DNA of 64,000 nucleotides from the NCBI RefSeq assembly GCF_023028225.1, contig NZ_CP095482.1:1054001-1118000 (forward strand), written 5' to 3'. Numbering within the stretch: position 1 is the stretch's first letter; the number at the start of each line of letters is the position of its first letter. Positions 16,496 through 26,076 of the stretch are shown here, in pieces. Under the pieces are notes generated by a model, which saw only the letters and a list, made by a program, of their open reading frames with translations, was not told the origin of the DNA and searched no databases. Source of the DNA: Halorientalis litorea. Lineage in GTDB: Archaea; Halobacteriota; Halobacteria; Halobacteriales; Haloarculaceae. The translations under genes and the position numbers were made by a program.

Positions 16496-18088
16496 CTACT
16501 CCTCGCGGCTGCGTTCTTCCTCGGAGAGCATCAGGTACCGGAGCACGTCGCCGTAGGCCGGACGGGTGACCAGCACACCCAGCAGGACACCGACGATGGT
16601 GACGATGGCGAACCCGGTCAGGTCGCCCAGCGAGACGACCGTCAGCGGACTCATCGCGATGATGGTCGTCGCCGCCGCCGCGCCGATGACCCAGAACGCC
16701 TTACGGAAGCGGTTCTGGAACACTCGGCCCGTGGCGACTTTCCCCTGCTGAAGTATCTCGTCGGCGATGATGATGAGGTCGTCCACCCCCGTCCCGATGA
16801 CGGCGATGAACCCGGCGATGTGGCTGAGGTCCAACGCCAACCCGACGCCCGCCGCGAACCCGAGCAACAGGAACACCTCCGCGGCGGCCGTCGCCAGCAT
16901 CGGCACGGCGACGCGGGGGCTCCCGTAGCGGACGAACACCACGCCGCTGACCGCGAGCCACGCGACCAGTCCGGTCACCAGCGAGAAGAACTTGAAGTCC
17001 TGTGCGAGTGCTGGCTGGAGGAAGTACGTCGTCCCGCGGTCCTCGATGTCGAGTTCCGTCGTCAGCGCGCCAGCCTTGAGATTGATGGACAACTGCTGGG
17101 CCTCGGACATGTTCGTCGTCGTCATGACGAACGTCGGCCCGCGCACGAAGTCACCCGTCTCCATGTTCTGTGCGAGTCCCCGACTCATCTGGGCGGCGTA
17201 CACCACCCGGTCGTCGAGGACCGTGTACAGGCAGTACCCCTCGGCGTCGTCGGGGTTGTTCCGCGCGTACTGTGTCGGACAGTTAGCGACGCCCGGTCCG
17301 GTGAAGCCGAACTGCTGCATCGCGTTGGAGTAGTTGCGTGCCGCCTCGTCGGTGAGGCTCACCGAGACGTGTGGCTGTGGCTGCTGTTGACTGGGCTGTC
17401 GGGCCGACCCGACGTTCGTGAAGTCGTCGTTGGTCAGCAGCGAGACGTCACGGTAGGTCGTGTTCCCGTCGCGCTGGTCCGGGAAGTGCGCGACGATTTC
17501 GACCTGCCCGCGGTCCTCGATGAGGTCGAGCACCTCGGTCCGGTTCGCGTTGGGCACCTCGACGATGACGAACGTCTCGCCGGTCCCCGAGGTGGTCGTC
17601 CGGGCCTGTCCCCCAGTCAGTCCGCCTTGGTTGATTTTGTTGTTCAGCGTGTCGACCACGGAGTCGCGGGTGGGTGCGGTGACGCCGCGGTCCACGTCGT
17701 CGGCCGTCACGTCGAACCCGTTGTCGTTGAGGGCGGACACGAACGCCGATTCGGAGACGTTCTTCGAGTACACCTCGATTGCCCGCTCCTGTGGCCTGAG
17801 TCCGATGTCGGTCTGTGACACGCCGAGGTCACCGGCCAGGTCCGACCGCACGTCGGTCAAGCTCTCGTTCTGTAGGTCGACCGGTTCGGCGTGCATGCCG
17901 ATGAGCGGCGCGCGGATGCGCGTCCCGCCGGAGAGTTCGAGGCCGTAGTCCAACCCGACCACTTGGTTGCCGCCACCGCTGCCACCGCCACCGCCGCCGC
18001 CGGCGACCATCGGCGCGAAGAGGAGGGCGGTACTGGCTATCGTGAACAGCACGAGCAGGACGATACGCCAGTTGTCGCGGATGTTCAT
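16496..18088 (-). CDS. secD: Protein-export membrane protein SecD
   Basis: 530 residues. One N-terminal membrane segment, a large extracytoplasmic domain starting VVGLDYGLELSGGTRIRAPL, then a five-helix C-terminal block with IGTGVDDLIIIADE, the RND-type region through which SecDF couples the ion gradient to Sec export. A Gly-rich stretch with Gly runs follows helix 1. It begins 34 bases after secF, the order seen in archaea (secF first), and they surely form one operon and one complex. Confidence 0.95.
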   Translation of the reverse strand: MNIRDNWRIVLLVLFTIASTALLFAPMVAGGGGGGGSGGGNQVVGLDYGLELSGGTRIRAPLIGMHAEPVDLQNESLTDVRSDLAGDLGVSQTDIGLRPQERAIEVYSKNVSESAFVSALNDNGFDVTADDVDRGVTAPTRDSVVDTLNNKINQGGLTGGQARTTTSGTGETFVIVEVPNANRTEVLDLIEDRGQVEIVAHFPDQRDGNTTYRDVSLLTNDDFTNVGSARQPSQQQPQPHVSVSLTDEAARNYSNAMQQFGFTGPGVANCPTQYARNNPDDAEGYCLYTVLDDRVVYAAQMSRGLAQNMETGDFVRGPTFVMTTTNMSEAQQLSINLKAGALTTELDIEDRGTTYFLQPALAQDFKFFSLVTGLVAWLAVSGVVFVRYGSPRVAVPMLATAAAEVFLLLGFAAGVGLALDLSHIAGFIAVIGTGVDDLIIIADEILQQGKVATGRVFQNRFRKAFWVIGAAAATTIIAMSPLTVVSLGDLTGFAIVTIVGVLLGVLVTRPAYGDVLRYLMLSEEERSREE

Positions 18089-18122
18089 GTCTGCTCACCC
18101 CGGGGTACTGCCGACGGCCGGG

Positions 18123-18998
18123 TCATCGTGTGACCCCCTCGTACTTGTACCACCGCAGGAGGCTGAGATTGAGCATGTAGGTGTTCATCAGGTCCGCCGC
18201 CAGTCCGAACACGAGGATGATGCCGATGGACGGCAGCAGCGGTATCCCCAGCAACGTCGCCGTGATGGTCATCACTATCATCGCCGACAGCGAGGTCAGC
18301 GTCATCGACACACCGGTCCGCATCGCCCGATACGTGGACTCGTAGAACCCACCCCGCCGCCGCAGGATGTGGTTGTTCAACAGCACGTCCGAGTCCACGC
18401 TATACCCGATGAGCATCAGGAGCGCGGCAACCGCCCCCAGCGAGAGTTTGATGCCGAAGACGTTCATCAGCGCGAGCGGAATCACGATGTCCGAAAACGC
18501 CGAGAGGACCACGGCGATGGAGGGGACGAACGACCGGAAGAGGACGAAGATGATGGCACTCATCCCGACGAACGCGACGGTGATGCCCATGAGTGCCAGC
18601 CGGACGGAGTCGGACCCGAAACTGGCCGTCGTCTGTCCGAGCGAGGCCACCTCGTAGCCCGCACTCTCCATCTGTGAGCGAATCAACTCGTTGTCGGTCG
18701 ATTGCGTCGTCACGATGTACCGGTCGGCCCCCTGCACCGGCTGGACCGATTCGACGGCGAACCCGGAGATACTGCTCTGTATCTCGGCTTGGGAGTCGCT
18801 CGTGACTATCTGTATCTCCGTTCCACCAGTGAACTCGATACCGAGCGCGACCGGTGCCCCGGTCGTCAGATACCACCCGGCCAGTATCGCCAGTGCCACC
18901 GCCAGCACCGCGAGCGGAATCACTGCGAGCTGTCGGTTGGAGTAGCGAGTGTAGTCGACTTCCGGGAACCGGTCGGGGATGTCGGTGAGACCGCTCAT
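18123..18998 (-). CDS. secF: Protein-export membrane protein SecF
   Basis: 291 residues from MSGLTDIPDRF; an in-frame upstream start would add a 19-residue non-conserved stretch. Six membrane segments with IEFTGGTEIQI after helix 1 and the conserved helix-4 region IGYSVDSDVLLNN. Partner of SecD. A TATA-like CTTATTC lies about 70 bases before the start. Confidence 0.95.
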   Translation of the reverse strand: MSGLTDIPDRFPEVDYTRYSNRQLAVIPLAVLAVALAILAGWYLTTGAPVALGIEFTGGTEIQIVTSDSQAEIQSSISGFAVESVQPVQGADRYIVTTQSTDNELIRSQMESAGYEVASLGQTTASFGSDSVRLALMGITVAFVGMSAIIFVLFRSFVPSIAVVLSAFSDIVIPLALMNVFGIKLSLGAVAALLMLIGYSVDSDVLLNNHILRRRGGFYESTYRAMRTGVSMTLTSLSAMIVMTITATLLGIPLLPSIGIILVFGLAADLMNTYMLNLSLLRWYKYEGVTR

Positions 18999-19142
18999 CC
19001 GGTCCACCCCCTCGCGACCGGCACCTCGAACGCCATCATACGCCACCGTGTGCAACAGCCCCGAATAAGCCTTCTTATCTCGGTTCCACTGGCGGCCCCG
19101 GACCGCCTGCGGCCACCGCCCTCCGCCACCGTGGGCACCGGG

Positions 19143-19601
19143 TCAGGGGAGGTAGCGGACGCTGACGACGCCGTCGGCGGCGCGGACCTCGACACGTTCG
19201 ACGCCGAGGCGGGCGGCCCGCGCGACGGTCTCCTCGTCCCCGACCACGTCCGCGGCCGCGTTCTCCGTCTCCTCGGGTGGGACGGTGAGGATGTGGACCT
19301 CGCCCTCGCCGGCGCGCTCCCGCGTCGAGAGGTCACCGACGGACTGCTCGGCGGCGACGTCGCGGGCCTGTTGTGTCGGTGGCTCGGGACTGCGCTCGAC
19401 CGGGACCGTGTACTGTTCACGGAGGTCGGTCACGCGCCACGCCACCTCCATCGGCGGGTCCGGTTCGAGTGCCGCGACGACGATTTCGCCGGTTTCGACG
19501 CCGGGGTTGTCGGCGAGCGTGTGTATCTGGCTGTCGCGTACGTCCTGCAGGACCGCCGACGCGTCGTCGGCGTTCGTGACGAGAAAGGTCCCCTCTTTCA
19601 T
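19143..19601 (-). CDS. DUF5812 family protein
   Basis: 152 residues from MKEGTFLVTNADDASAVLQDV, which fits the haloarchaeal DUF5812 family found beside membrane and export genes. Soluble, acidic, with a repeated strand-helix character and a C-terminal strand RVEVRAADGVVSVRYLP. No catalytic motif seen. A longer frame upstream enters the next gene and is rejected. The role is unknown. Confidence 0.8.
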   Translation of the reverse strand: MKEGTFLVTNADDASAVLQDVRDSQIHTLADNPGVETGEIVVAALEPDPPMEVAWRVTDLREQYTVPVERSPEPPTQQARDVAAEQSVGDLSTRERAGEGEVHILTVPPEETENAAADVVGDEETVARAARLGVERVEVRAADGVVSVRYLP

Positions 19602-19641
19602 CAGCCACCGGTTCGGGCCGGCGACCCTTCGGCGTTGTGAC

Positions 19642-20214
19642 TCACCGGAGATACCGGTCCACGAGGACGATGGCGACCCCCGTGACCGCGGGCGGGACCA
19701 ACCCCGAAACCGGCGGGAGGGCGTACAGGACGGCGACGGCCGGCGCGAACAGTCCCTGTGGCGGGTCACGGCAGGTCGTCCCGTCGCCGAAGTCGAAACA
19801 CTCCGGGATGGACGCCACGAGGCCGACGTACAGCGCGAGGATGAACGCGTACCCGGCGAGTGCCATGGCGGTGTCGTAGTGCTCACTGATAGGCGTCCGG
19901 CGGCGGTGCCGGCGGGCGACGTACAGCACGGGCGCGATGAGCGGCGCGAGGACGAACATCCCGACTGCGATGAAGAAGGCACGGGAGAAGGTGAACACGC
20001 CACCCGCCGTGCCAGTCGTGTTGGCGACGAGGACGAGCAACGCGATGACGAACATCACCGTGACGATGGCGGCCAGCAGTCCGCCGATGGCCACGTACGA
20101 CCGGAACAGGCGGGAGTCGCTCGTTCGGAACGCGTAGGGGAACGCACCGAACAACCCCTTGTAGGTCGACTTCGCCTCGTCCTCGCCGGCCGCGTCGGCT
20201 CCCCCGTCCGTCAT
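19642..20214 (-). CDS. Integral membrane protein of unknown function
   Basis: 190 residues starting MTDGGADAAGEDEAKSTYKG. About five hydrophobic segments with a basic cytoplasmic loop (YVARRHRRRTP). The start was chosen because the frame above it enters the divergent pgi gene. It lies 40 bases upstream of the DUF5812 gene, so the two are probably co-transcribed. No family recognised. Confidence 0.78.
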   Translation of the reverse strand: MTDGGADAAGEDEAKSTYKGLFGAFPYAFRTSDSRLFRSYVAIGGLLAAIVTVMFVIALLVLVANTTGTAGGVFTFSRAFFIAVGMFVLAPLIAPVLYVARRHRRRTPISEHYDTAMALAGYAFILALYVGLVASIPECFDFGDGTTCRDPPQGLFAPAVAVLYALPPVSGLVPPAVTGVAIVLVDRYLR

Positions 20215-20319
20215 TGCACGTCCGTAGGGGGGCATCGCCGAAAAGCGGCGCGGTTCACCGGCCGGTGTCACGTGGAGCGAACGGGGAAGTGTTTTGCCGA
20301 CCCGCCGGACAGGGTTGGT

Positions 20320-21639
20320 ATGAACGTCGACATCGGGAACGCACTGGCGAGCGAGGCCGACCCCGGAATCTCCCGGGGCGAGTTGGACAGCCTCGACGCC
20401 CGCGTCGCGGACGCTCACGAACGTATCGCGCAGGGCCGGGCCGACGGCGAGTTCGGGTACGCCGCCCTGAATCTGCCCGAGCGGACGGACGCCGCCGAAA
20501 TCGAACGGGCCGTCGACCCGCTGACCGACGCGGAGGCGGTGCTGGTCGTCGGCATCGGCGGGAGCGCGCTCGGCGCGGCGACCGTCTCGCAGGCACTGGG
20601 CGGTCTCGACGCCGGCGGCGACGGCACCGACGCACCGCCGCTGTTCGTCCTCGACAACGTGGACCCCCAGCGCGTCCGCGAGGTGCTGGCCGACCTGCCG
20701 CTGGCCGAGACGGCGGTCAACGTCGTCTCCCGGTCGGGGACGACGGCCGAGACGCTGGCGAACTTCCTCGTCGTCCGCGAGGCGATGGCCGAGGCGGGCG
20801 TCGACTGGACCGAGCGAACCGTCGTGACGACCGGTCCCGACGGCCCGCTCCGGGAACTGGCCGAGACGCACGACTTGCCCGCACTCGACGTACCGACGGG
20901 CGTCCCCGGCCGGTTCGCCGCGCTCTCGGCCGTCGGCTTCGTCCCCGCGGCGATACAGGGCCACGACATCGAGGGACTGCTCACTGGCGGCAAGCGGGCG
21001 GCGGACTCGCTCGCGCCCTCGCTGTACGACTGTCCCGGGTACGCCTACGGCGCGGTGAGCCACGCGCTCGAAGCGCGCGGCGCGGGTGTGACGGCGATGA
21101 TGCCCTACGCCGAACGGCTGGAAGCGTTCGCGGAGTGGTTCGCCCAGTTGTGGGCCGAGAGTCTCGGGAAAGAGGGGACGGGACAGACGCCGGCGCGGGC
21201 ACTCGGTGCGACGGACCAGCACTCCCAGTTGCAGTTGTACCGCGCCGGTCCGCGGGACAAGATGGTGACGCTCGTGCGCCCGCGTGCCCGACCCGACTGC
21301 GAGATACCGACCACGGACATCGAGGGGCTGTCCTACCTCGGGGGAGCCTCGCTCGGGACGCTCTTGGACGCGGAGTTCGAGGCGACCGAGGCCAGTCTCG
21401 CGGCGGCGGGGCGACCTAACGTCCGGGTGGAACTGGACCGACTCGACGCCGAGAGCGTCGGCGAGTTGCTGTACGGGATGGAGGTCGCCTGCGTTCTCGC
21501 GGGCGAACTCGCGGACGTCGAGACGTTCACACAGCCGGCCGTCGAGTGGGGCAAGCGGGCCGCCCGCGGCCTGCTCGGGGGCGGCGACTTCGAGGAGGCC
21601 GACGCCGTCTCCGAGAAGACGACGCTCCGTGTGGAGTAG
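20320..21639 (+). CDS. pgi: Glucose-6-phosphate isomerase
   Basis: Interconverts glucose-6-phosphate and fructose-6-phosphate, feeding GlmS and gluconeogenesis. 439 residues from MNVDIGNAL; the frame is open far upstream but without similarity. SIS-type motifs: VVGIGGSALGA, VVSRSGTTAET, and signature segments LWAESLGKEG and the catalytic-His region GATDQHSQLQLY. Divergent from the membrane protein gene. Confidence 0.95.
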   Translation: MNVDIGNALASEADPGISRGELDSLDARVADAHERIAQGRADGEFGYAALNLPERTDAAEIERAVDPLTDAEAVLVVGIGGSALGAATVSQALGGLDAGGDGTDAPPLFVLDNVDPQRVREVLADLPLAETAVNVVSRSGTTAETLANFLVVREAMAEAGVDWTERTVVTTGPDGPLRELAETHDLPALDVPTGVPGRFAALSAVGFVPAAIQGHDIEGLLTGGKRAADSLAPSLYDCPGYAYGAVSHALEARGAGVTAMMPYAERLEAFAEWFAQLWAESLGKEGTGQTPARALGATDQHSQLQLYRAGPRDKMVTLVRPRARPDCEIPTTDIEGLSYLGGASLGTLLDAEFEATEASLAAAGRPNVRVELDRLDAESVGELLYGMEVACVLAGELADVETFTQPAVEWGKRAARGLLGGGDFEEADAVSEKTTLRVE

Positions 21640-21716
21640 CGGAACAGACCACCCAACGAATCGCGACAGCCCCGGAAACACAGATCATAAACCGACCCGC
21701 CCCGTCGTTTCTACCG

Positions 21717-22856
21717 ATGGATACAGCACACGCCACCGGTGACCGCGCACCCGCGACGGCCATCGCGCCGTCGCTGGGCGTGGTCCTCGCCGGTGTCGCC
21801 CTCGCCGCCTGTCTGTTCCCGTGGACGGGTGCGGAACCGTTCGTCGCCGTCGACGCCGTCGACGGCAGTGTCGTCGGTGCCGCCCTCGCTCTCCTCGCCG
21901 CCCTCGCATTCGTTGCCCGCCGTCACGTCGGCCTCGACCGGCGTGTCGGTGCTGGCGTCGCGGGCGTCGCCGCGCTCGGCGTCGTCGGCGTCGCCCTCGC
22001 CCGGTTGCTCCTCCCGGCGACCGGGAGCGGTACCGCACCCACCGTCGAACCCGCGCTCCCCGTCGCCGCACTCGCGGCACTGTTCACCGTCGGCCTCGCC
22101 GCCGCCGACTTCCGGGGAATGCCGGACGACGAACTAGTGTCGAAAGGGCGCGGCACGGCGTTCGCCGCGGGTATCGGCCTGCTCGGCTTCCTCGTCAGTA
22201 GCCTCATCGCAGTGGTACCGGGCCTGCTCGCCCGGTCGTTCGGGACGACGGTCTCTATCGCCGTCCTGACTGTCGGGTCGGGCGTCGGTCTCGCGGTGTT
22301 CGCCGCTGGCTACCTGAAGGTCCGTGACCTCGGCTGGGACTACGTTGACCTCGCGTGGCCCGACCTGCAGGCCGTCGCGTACAGCATCGGCGGGCTCGTC
22401 GTCCTCTTTCTCTCGGCCGGGATGGTCTCGTTCGCCTTCACGTCGCTCGGACTGCCGACGGCCGAGAGCAGCATTCAGGAACTCGCCGAACGGATAGAGA
22501 ACCCCGAGTTCCTGCTGGTACTCGTCCCCCTCTCGTTTCTCGCCATCGGTCCCGGCGAGGAACTCGTCTACCGGAACGTGGTCCAGAAGTACCTCTACGA
22601 GCGGTTCTCGCGGTCGACGGCCGTCGTGGTGGCCAGCGTCGTCTTCGCCGCCGTCCACTTCCAGCAGTACGCGGACCCGAATCCCGTCGCCACCGTGTCG
22701 ACGCTGTTTCTCGTGTTCGTCCTCTCGCTGGTGTTGGGGTACTCCTACTACAAGACCGAGAACCTCCTCGTCCCCATCTTCATCCACGGCGCGTTCAACG
22801 CCCTCCAGTTCGCGGCACTGTACGCGCAGTTAACCATGGACGTTCCGGCGGCCTGA
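21717..22856 (+). CDS. CPBP-family intramembrane glutamic endopeptidase
   Basis: 379 residues with about eight to ten membrane segments. The Abi/CAAX-protease motifs are all present: GPGEELVYRNV (Glu-Glu-x3-Arg), FAAVHFQQ and FIHGAFN. Such proteases cut within the membrane; targets in haloarchaea are not known. The conserved core is in the C-terminal half and the N-terminal half is an Ala/Val-rich extension of four helices. A possible TATA box (CATAAACC) precedes the ATG by about 30 bases. Confidence 0.88.
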   Translation: MDTAHATGDRAPATAIAPSLGVVLAGVALAACLFPWTGAEPFVAVDAVDGSVVGAALALLAALAFVARRHVGLDRRVGAGVAGVAALGVVGVALARLLLPATGSGTAPTVEPALPVAALAALFTVGLAAADFRGMPDDELVSKGRGTAFAAGIGLLGFLVSSLIAVVPGLLARSFGTTVSIAVLTVGSGVGLAVFAAGYLKVRDLGWDYVDLAWPDLQAVAYSIGGLVVLFLSAGMVSFAFTSLGLPTAESSIQELAERIENPEFLLVLVPLSFLAIGPGEELVYRNVVQKYLYERFSRSTAVVVASVVFAAVHFQQYADPNPVATVSTLFLVFVLSLVLGYSYYKTENLLVPIFIHGAFNALQFAALYAQLTMDVPAA

Positions 22857-22942
22857 GTTTAATGCCTTCGAAGGTACGTCAAAATCAGCGATGAGACGCC
22901 TGTCTGACGTGTATTTATTGATACCGGTGGAAAACGTCGGGT

Positions 22943-23077
22943 ATGGCGACCCGGTACTCCGTCGTCTGTGACGACGACCTCGCCGAACAGGTCGAGTCGC
23001 TGGCCCGGGAGTACGACCTCACCGAGGGGGAGGTCATCCGCCAGTTGCTCGACGTCGGCATCGAACACATCGAGTGA
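22943..23077 (+). CDS. Minimal ribbon-helix-helix (CopG-type) protein
   Basis: A 44-residue gene read directly from the sequence: MATRYSVVCDDDLAEQVESL, then AREYDLTEGEVIRQLLDVG and IEHIE. The layout is a single RHH unit (strand RYSVVC, helix A, turn, helix B), so it probably binds DNA as a dimer. A TATA-like tatttat (22912-22918) lies about 27 bases before the ATG, implying a leaderless message. No toxin gene follows; the next gene is convergent Nob1, 14 bases away. Confidence 0.75.
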   Translation: MATRYSVVCDDDLAEQVESLAREYDLTEGEVIRQLLDVGIEHIE

Positions 23078-23091
23078 CCGGCAGGCGGAGG

Positions 23092-23550
23092 CTACGCCGG
23101 GTTCTTTCGCGAGAGGTCGCTCCCGCAGATGGGACAGCGGTCGTGGTTCTCGTCGAACTCGCGCCCACACCCGGCACACTGGAACAGCCAGTCGCGCTGT
23201 TCGGTGATGCCATCCTGTGCGATGACTTCGACGGTCACGTCGAGTTTCTCGGCGACGTTCTGCATCGCGTAGTCGTCCGTCACGAGCGGACTGTCGAGTT
23301 CGAAGGCGGCCGCGACCAGCCGAACGTCCGTTCTGGAGAGTTCCGCGAGGTCACCCGTCTCGCGGGCGGCCCGCTCGATGCGCTCGACGGTTTCGGCGTC
23401 GGGGACGTGGAGGTGCATCCCCGAGCCTTCGAGTGCGTCGAAGCGGTAGGCACTCTCGTCTTCGAGTTCCTCGCGCACCATCGGGATGGATGCGATTCGC
23501 TCTTCGGTGTGATACTCGTTGATAAACGCCGACGAATCGAGAACGTACAT
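23092..23550 (-). CDS. nob1: Archaeal Nob1 endoribonuclease
   Basis: Processes the 3' end of 16S rRNA. 152 residues: an N-terminal PIN domain with MYVLDSSAFI (Asp5), TDVRLVAAAFEL (Asp75) and LVTDDYAMQN (Asp92), then a zinc ribbon with C125-x2-C128 and C139-x2-C142, ending SDLSRKN. Length and order match archaeal Nob1. Follows the PRC-barrel gene by 13 bases on the same strand, next to divergent infB: a ribosome-assembly and initiation neighbourhood. Confidence 0.92.
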   Translation of the reverse strand: MYVLDSSAFINEYHTEERIASIPMVREELEDESAYRFDALEGSGMHLHVPDAETVERIERAARETGDLAELSRTDVRLVAAAFELDSPLVTDDYAMQNVAEKLDVTVEVIAQDGITEQRDWLFQCAGCGREFDENHDRCPICGSDLSRKNPA

Positions 23551-23563
23551 CGAAGAGACAGCG

Positions 23564-23803
23564 TTAGTGGTCGATAATCATGTGGTCTTTGACGGCCTGC
23601 ACACGGGTGACGGGGACGAGAAGGCGGCCCCGGTCGTCGGTGGGGAACTCGCTGTTCCGCAGGTTCTCGTCGGGTTCGACGATGAGGTTCTCGAGGCGAC
23701 CCGAGTTCGCATCCATCGTGATGTTGTACAGCATCCCGAGTTCGACGCCGTCGGACCCCATGACGGCCTTCCCCGAGAGATTCTCCGCGAGTATCTCTGC
23801 CAT
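23564..23803 (-). CDS. PRC-barrel domain protein
   Basis: 79 residues from MAEILAENLSGKAVMGSDG, the length of a lone PRC barrel (the RimM C-terminal fold). GMLYNITMDANSGRLENLIV is the core. An in-frame ATG nine codons upstream is less likely. Single-barrel PRC proteins next to nob1 are a conserved archaeal arrangement and suggest a role in RNA or ribosome metabolism; the function is not established. Operon with nob1. Confidence 0.85.
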   Translation of the reverse strand: MAEILAENLSGKAVMGSDGVELGMLYNITMDANSGRLENLIVEPDENLRNSEFPTDDRGRLLVPVTRVQAVKDHMIIDH

Positions 23804-23989
23804 ACACGCCGTAGTGTGCTCCACTCTCATAAACGCCACGGGGCGTGTGACGGAGGTCTGACGGCCGCACGCGGCGAGTTCACACGAACGACCCGGATGG
23901 GGGCTCTGTCGGGGCCGGCGGCCGCGGAAAGGCAGAATTATATGCGCCGCAGGGCTGTGTTCCGATAACCGATTCTCCGGTGGTATGCC
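23804..23989. promoter_or_regulatory. Divergent promoters for PRC-nob1 and infB
   Basis: On the minus strand GTTTATG (23828-23834) is 28 bases before the PRC-barrel ATG. On the plus strand AATTATAT (23936-23943) lies about 50 bases before the infB ATG, giving a leader of roughly 20-25 bases. Confidence 0.55.
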
Positions 23990-25801
23990 ATGTCTGACTC
24001 CCACGACGCCGACGCGACAGAGACGGGCCAACGCCTCCGAACGCCCATCGTCGCGGTGCTCGGCCACGTCGACCACGGAAAGACCACACTCCTCGACAAG
24101 ATTCGCGGCTCCGCAGTGAGCGAGGGCGAGGCCGGAGCCATCACCCAGCACATCGGTTCGACGGCCGTCCCGCTCTCGACCATCTCCGACATCGCGGGCG
24201 AACTCGTCGACCCGACCGACTTCGACTTACCCGGCCTGCTGTTCATCGACACGCCCGGCCACCACTCGTTTTCGACGCTGCGCTCCCGCGGCGGCGCGCT
24301 CGCGGACATCGCCGTCCTCGTCGTGGACGTCAACGACGGGTTCCAGCCACAGACCGAGGAGGCCGTCGAGATTCTCAAGCGCACGCAGACGCCGTTCATC
24401 GTCGCCGCGAACAAAGTCGACACCGTCCCGGGGTGGAACCCCCGCGAGGGACAACCGGTCCAGCAGACGCTCGAAGAGCAGTCCGACCGCGTGCAGGGCG
24501 ACGTGAACGACCGCCTGTACGGCATCATCGGCGAGTTGAGCGACATGGGGTTCTCCGCCGACATGTACTGGCGTGTCCAGAACTTCCAGAAGAACGTCGG
24601 CGTCGTCCCCGTCTCGGCGATGACCGGCGAGGGCGTCCCCGACCTGCTGACGGTACTGATGGGCCTCTCCCAGCGGTACATGAAAGACGAGATGGCCATC
24701 GACGTGGCCGGCCCCGGCGCGGGGACGGTACTGGAGGTGAAGGAGGCCCGCGGGTTCGGGACGACCATCGACGCCGTCCTCTACGACGGGACCATCCGGG
24801 CCGACGACACCATCGTCGTCGGCGGCGTCAACGAGACCATCGTGACCGACGTGCGCGCGCTCCTCCAACCGAAACCCCTCGCCGAAATCCGTACCGAACG
24901 GGAGTTCGAGAAGGTCGAGTCCGTCTCGGCCGCCGCCGGAGTGAAGATAGCCGCGCCCGACCTCGACGACGCGATGGCGGGCGCGCCGATTCGCGTCGTC
25001 CGTGACCGGGACGTGAACACCGTCGTCGCCGAGGTCCAAGAGGAACTCGCCGAAATCGAGGTCACCAGTTCCGAGGAGGGCGTGGTCGTCAAGGCCGACA
25101 CCCTCGGCAGTCTCGAAGCCATCGCCAACACCCTCGAAGACGCCGAAATCCCCATCGTCCGCGCCGAGGTGGGCGACGTGGCCCCCCGCGACGTGAGCGT
25201 CGCCGGGACGGCCAACGAGCCGAAACACGAGACGATTCTCGCCTTCTCCGTCGACGTCCTCGACGACGCCGCGGACCTCGCCAAACAGGAGGACGTCCGC
25301 ATCTTCGAACACGACGTCATCTATCAGCTCATCCAAGATTACGAGGAGTTCGTCGAGGAGATGGAGCGCGAACAGCAGGACAAGATACTCGAAAACATCA
25401 CCCGCCCCGCGCGGTTCCGCATCCTCGACGGCCACACCTTCCGCCAGTCTAACCCCGCCGTCGTCGGCGTCGAGGTGCTGTCGGGGACGCTCAAGCGCAA
25501 CTCGAACGTCGCGAAGTTCGAGGGCAACGAACCGACCCGCGTAGGTGCCCTCAAGACGATACAGGACGAGGGCGACGACGTCGACGAGGCCCGGTCGGGT
25601 GACCGCGTCGCCGTCTCCATCGACGGCCCCACCGTCGGCCGCCAAATCGAGGAGGGCGACGAACTCTGGACGGAACTCCCGGAGAAACACGCCAAGATTC
25701 TCGAACAGGAACTCAACGAGGACATCCCCGCCGACGAGCGCGAAGCCCTCCACCAGTACCTCGAAAAACAACGCCAGCGGGACCCCTTCTGGGGGAAGTA
25801 A
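23990..25801 (+). CDS. infB: Translation initiation factor IF-2 (aIF5B)
   Basis: GTPase promoting ribosomal subunit joining, 603 residues, the archaeal length. G-domain motifs: GHVDHGKT (25-32), DTPGHHSF, and NKVD. A beta-barrel domain, the IF-2 middle domain and a C-terminal barrel follow; the end SEQUENCE reads like eukaryotic eIF5B (EALHQYLEKQRQRDPFWGK). No intein is present. Divergent from PRC-nob1. Confidence 0.97.
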   Translation: MSDSHDADATETGQRLRTPIVAVLGHVDHGKTTLLDKIRGSAVSEGEAGAITQHIGSTAVPLSTISDIAGELVDPTDFDLPGLLFIDTPGHHSFSTLRSRGGALADIAVLVVDVNDGFQPQTEEAVEILKRTQTPFIVAANKVDTVPGWNPREGQPVQQTLEEQSDRVQGDVNDRLYGIIGELSDMGFSADMYWRVQNFQKNVGVVPVSAMTGEGVPDLLTVLMGLSQRYMKDEMAIDVAGPGAGTVLEVKEARGFGTTIDAVLYDGTIRADDTIVVGGVNETIVTDVRALLQPKPLAEIRTEREFEKVESVSAAAGVKIAAPDLDDAMAGAPIRVVRDRDVNTVVAEVQEELAEIEVTSSEEGVVVKADTLGSLEAIANTLEDAEIPIVRAEVGDVAPRDVSVAGTANEPKHETILAFSVDVLDDAADLAKQEDVRIFEHDVIYQLIQDYEEFVEEMEREQQDKILENITRPARFRILDGHTFRQSNPAVVGVEVLSGTLKRNSNVAKFEGNEPTRVGALKTIQDEGDDVDEARSGDRVAVSIDGPTVGRQIEEGDELWTELPEKHAKILEQELNEDIPADEREALHQYLEKQRQRDPFWGK

Positions 25802-25844
25802 CGACCCGAACGGCACCCGCACCGCGGTATCCTTGCCCGAGTAA

Positions 25845-25857
25845 TAATATTTAATTA
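25845..25857 (+). promoter_or_regulatory. TATA region of the 63-residue membrane protein
   Basis: An A/T-only stretch of 13 bases (taatatttaatta) centred about 34 bases before the ATG at 25885; strongly contrasts with the GC-rich flanks. It also lies just after infB, so it may help termination. Confidence 0.5.
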
Positions 25858-25884
25858 GACGGGCGTGGCTAGTGTGCGGTACGC

Positions 25885-26076
25885 ATGACGGCACTGCTCG
25901 GGTCGCTCTCGACCCCCGACCTCGTGCTGTCGTTCATCCCGGGACCGCTACTGCTGGCACTGGTCGTCGGACTGTTGTTCGGGGTGCCGGTGACGGCCGC
26001 GCTCGCGGCGGGGAGTCTCCCGTCGGCCGCGGTCATCGGGTACGCGCTCTTCTACGCGCCCCCGGTCGAGAAGTAG
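25885..26076 (+). CDS. Small two-helix membrane protein
   Basis: 63 residues, almost wholly hydrophobic in two segments (about 12-32 and 34-57) with a short polar tail PPVEK. It has its own AT-rich promoter. No family recognised. The stop meets the stop of the convergent DUF5811 gene without a gap. Confidence 0.7.
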   Translation: MTALLGSLSTPDLVLSFIPGPLLLALVVGLLFGVPVTAALAAGSLPSAAVIGYALFYAPPVEK

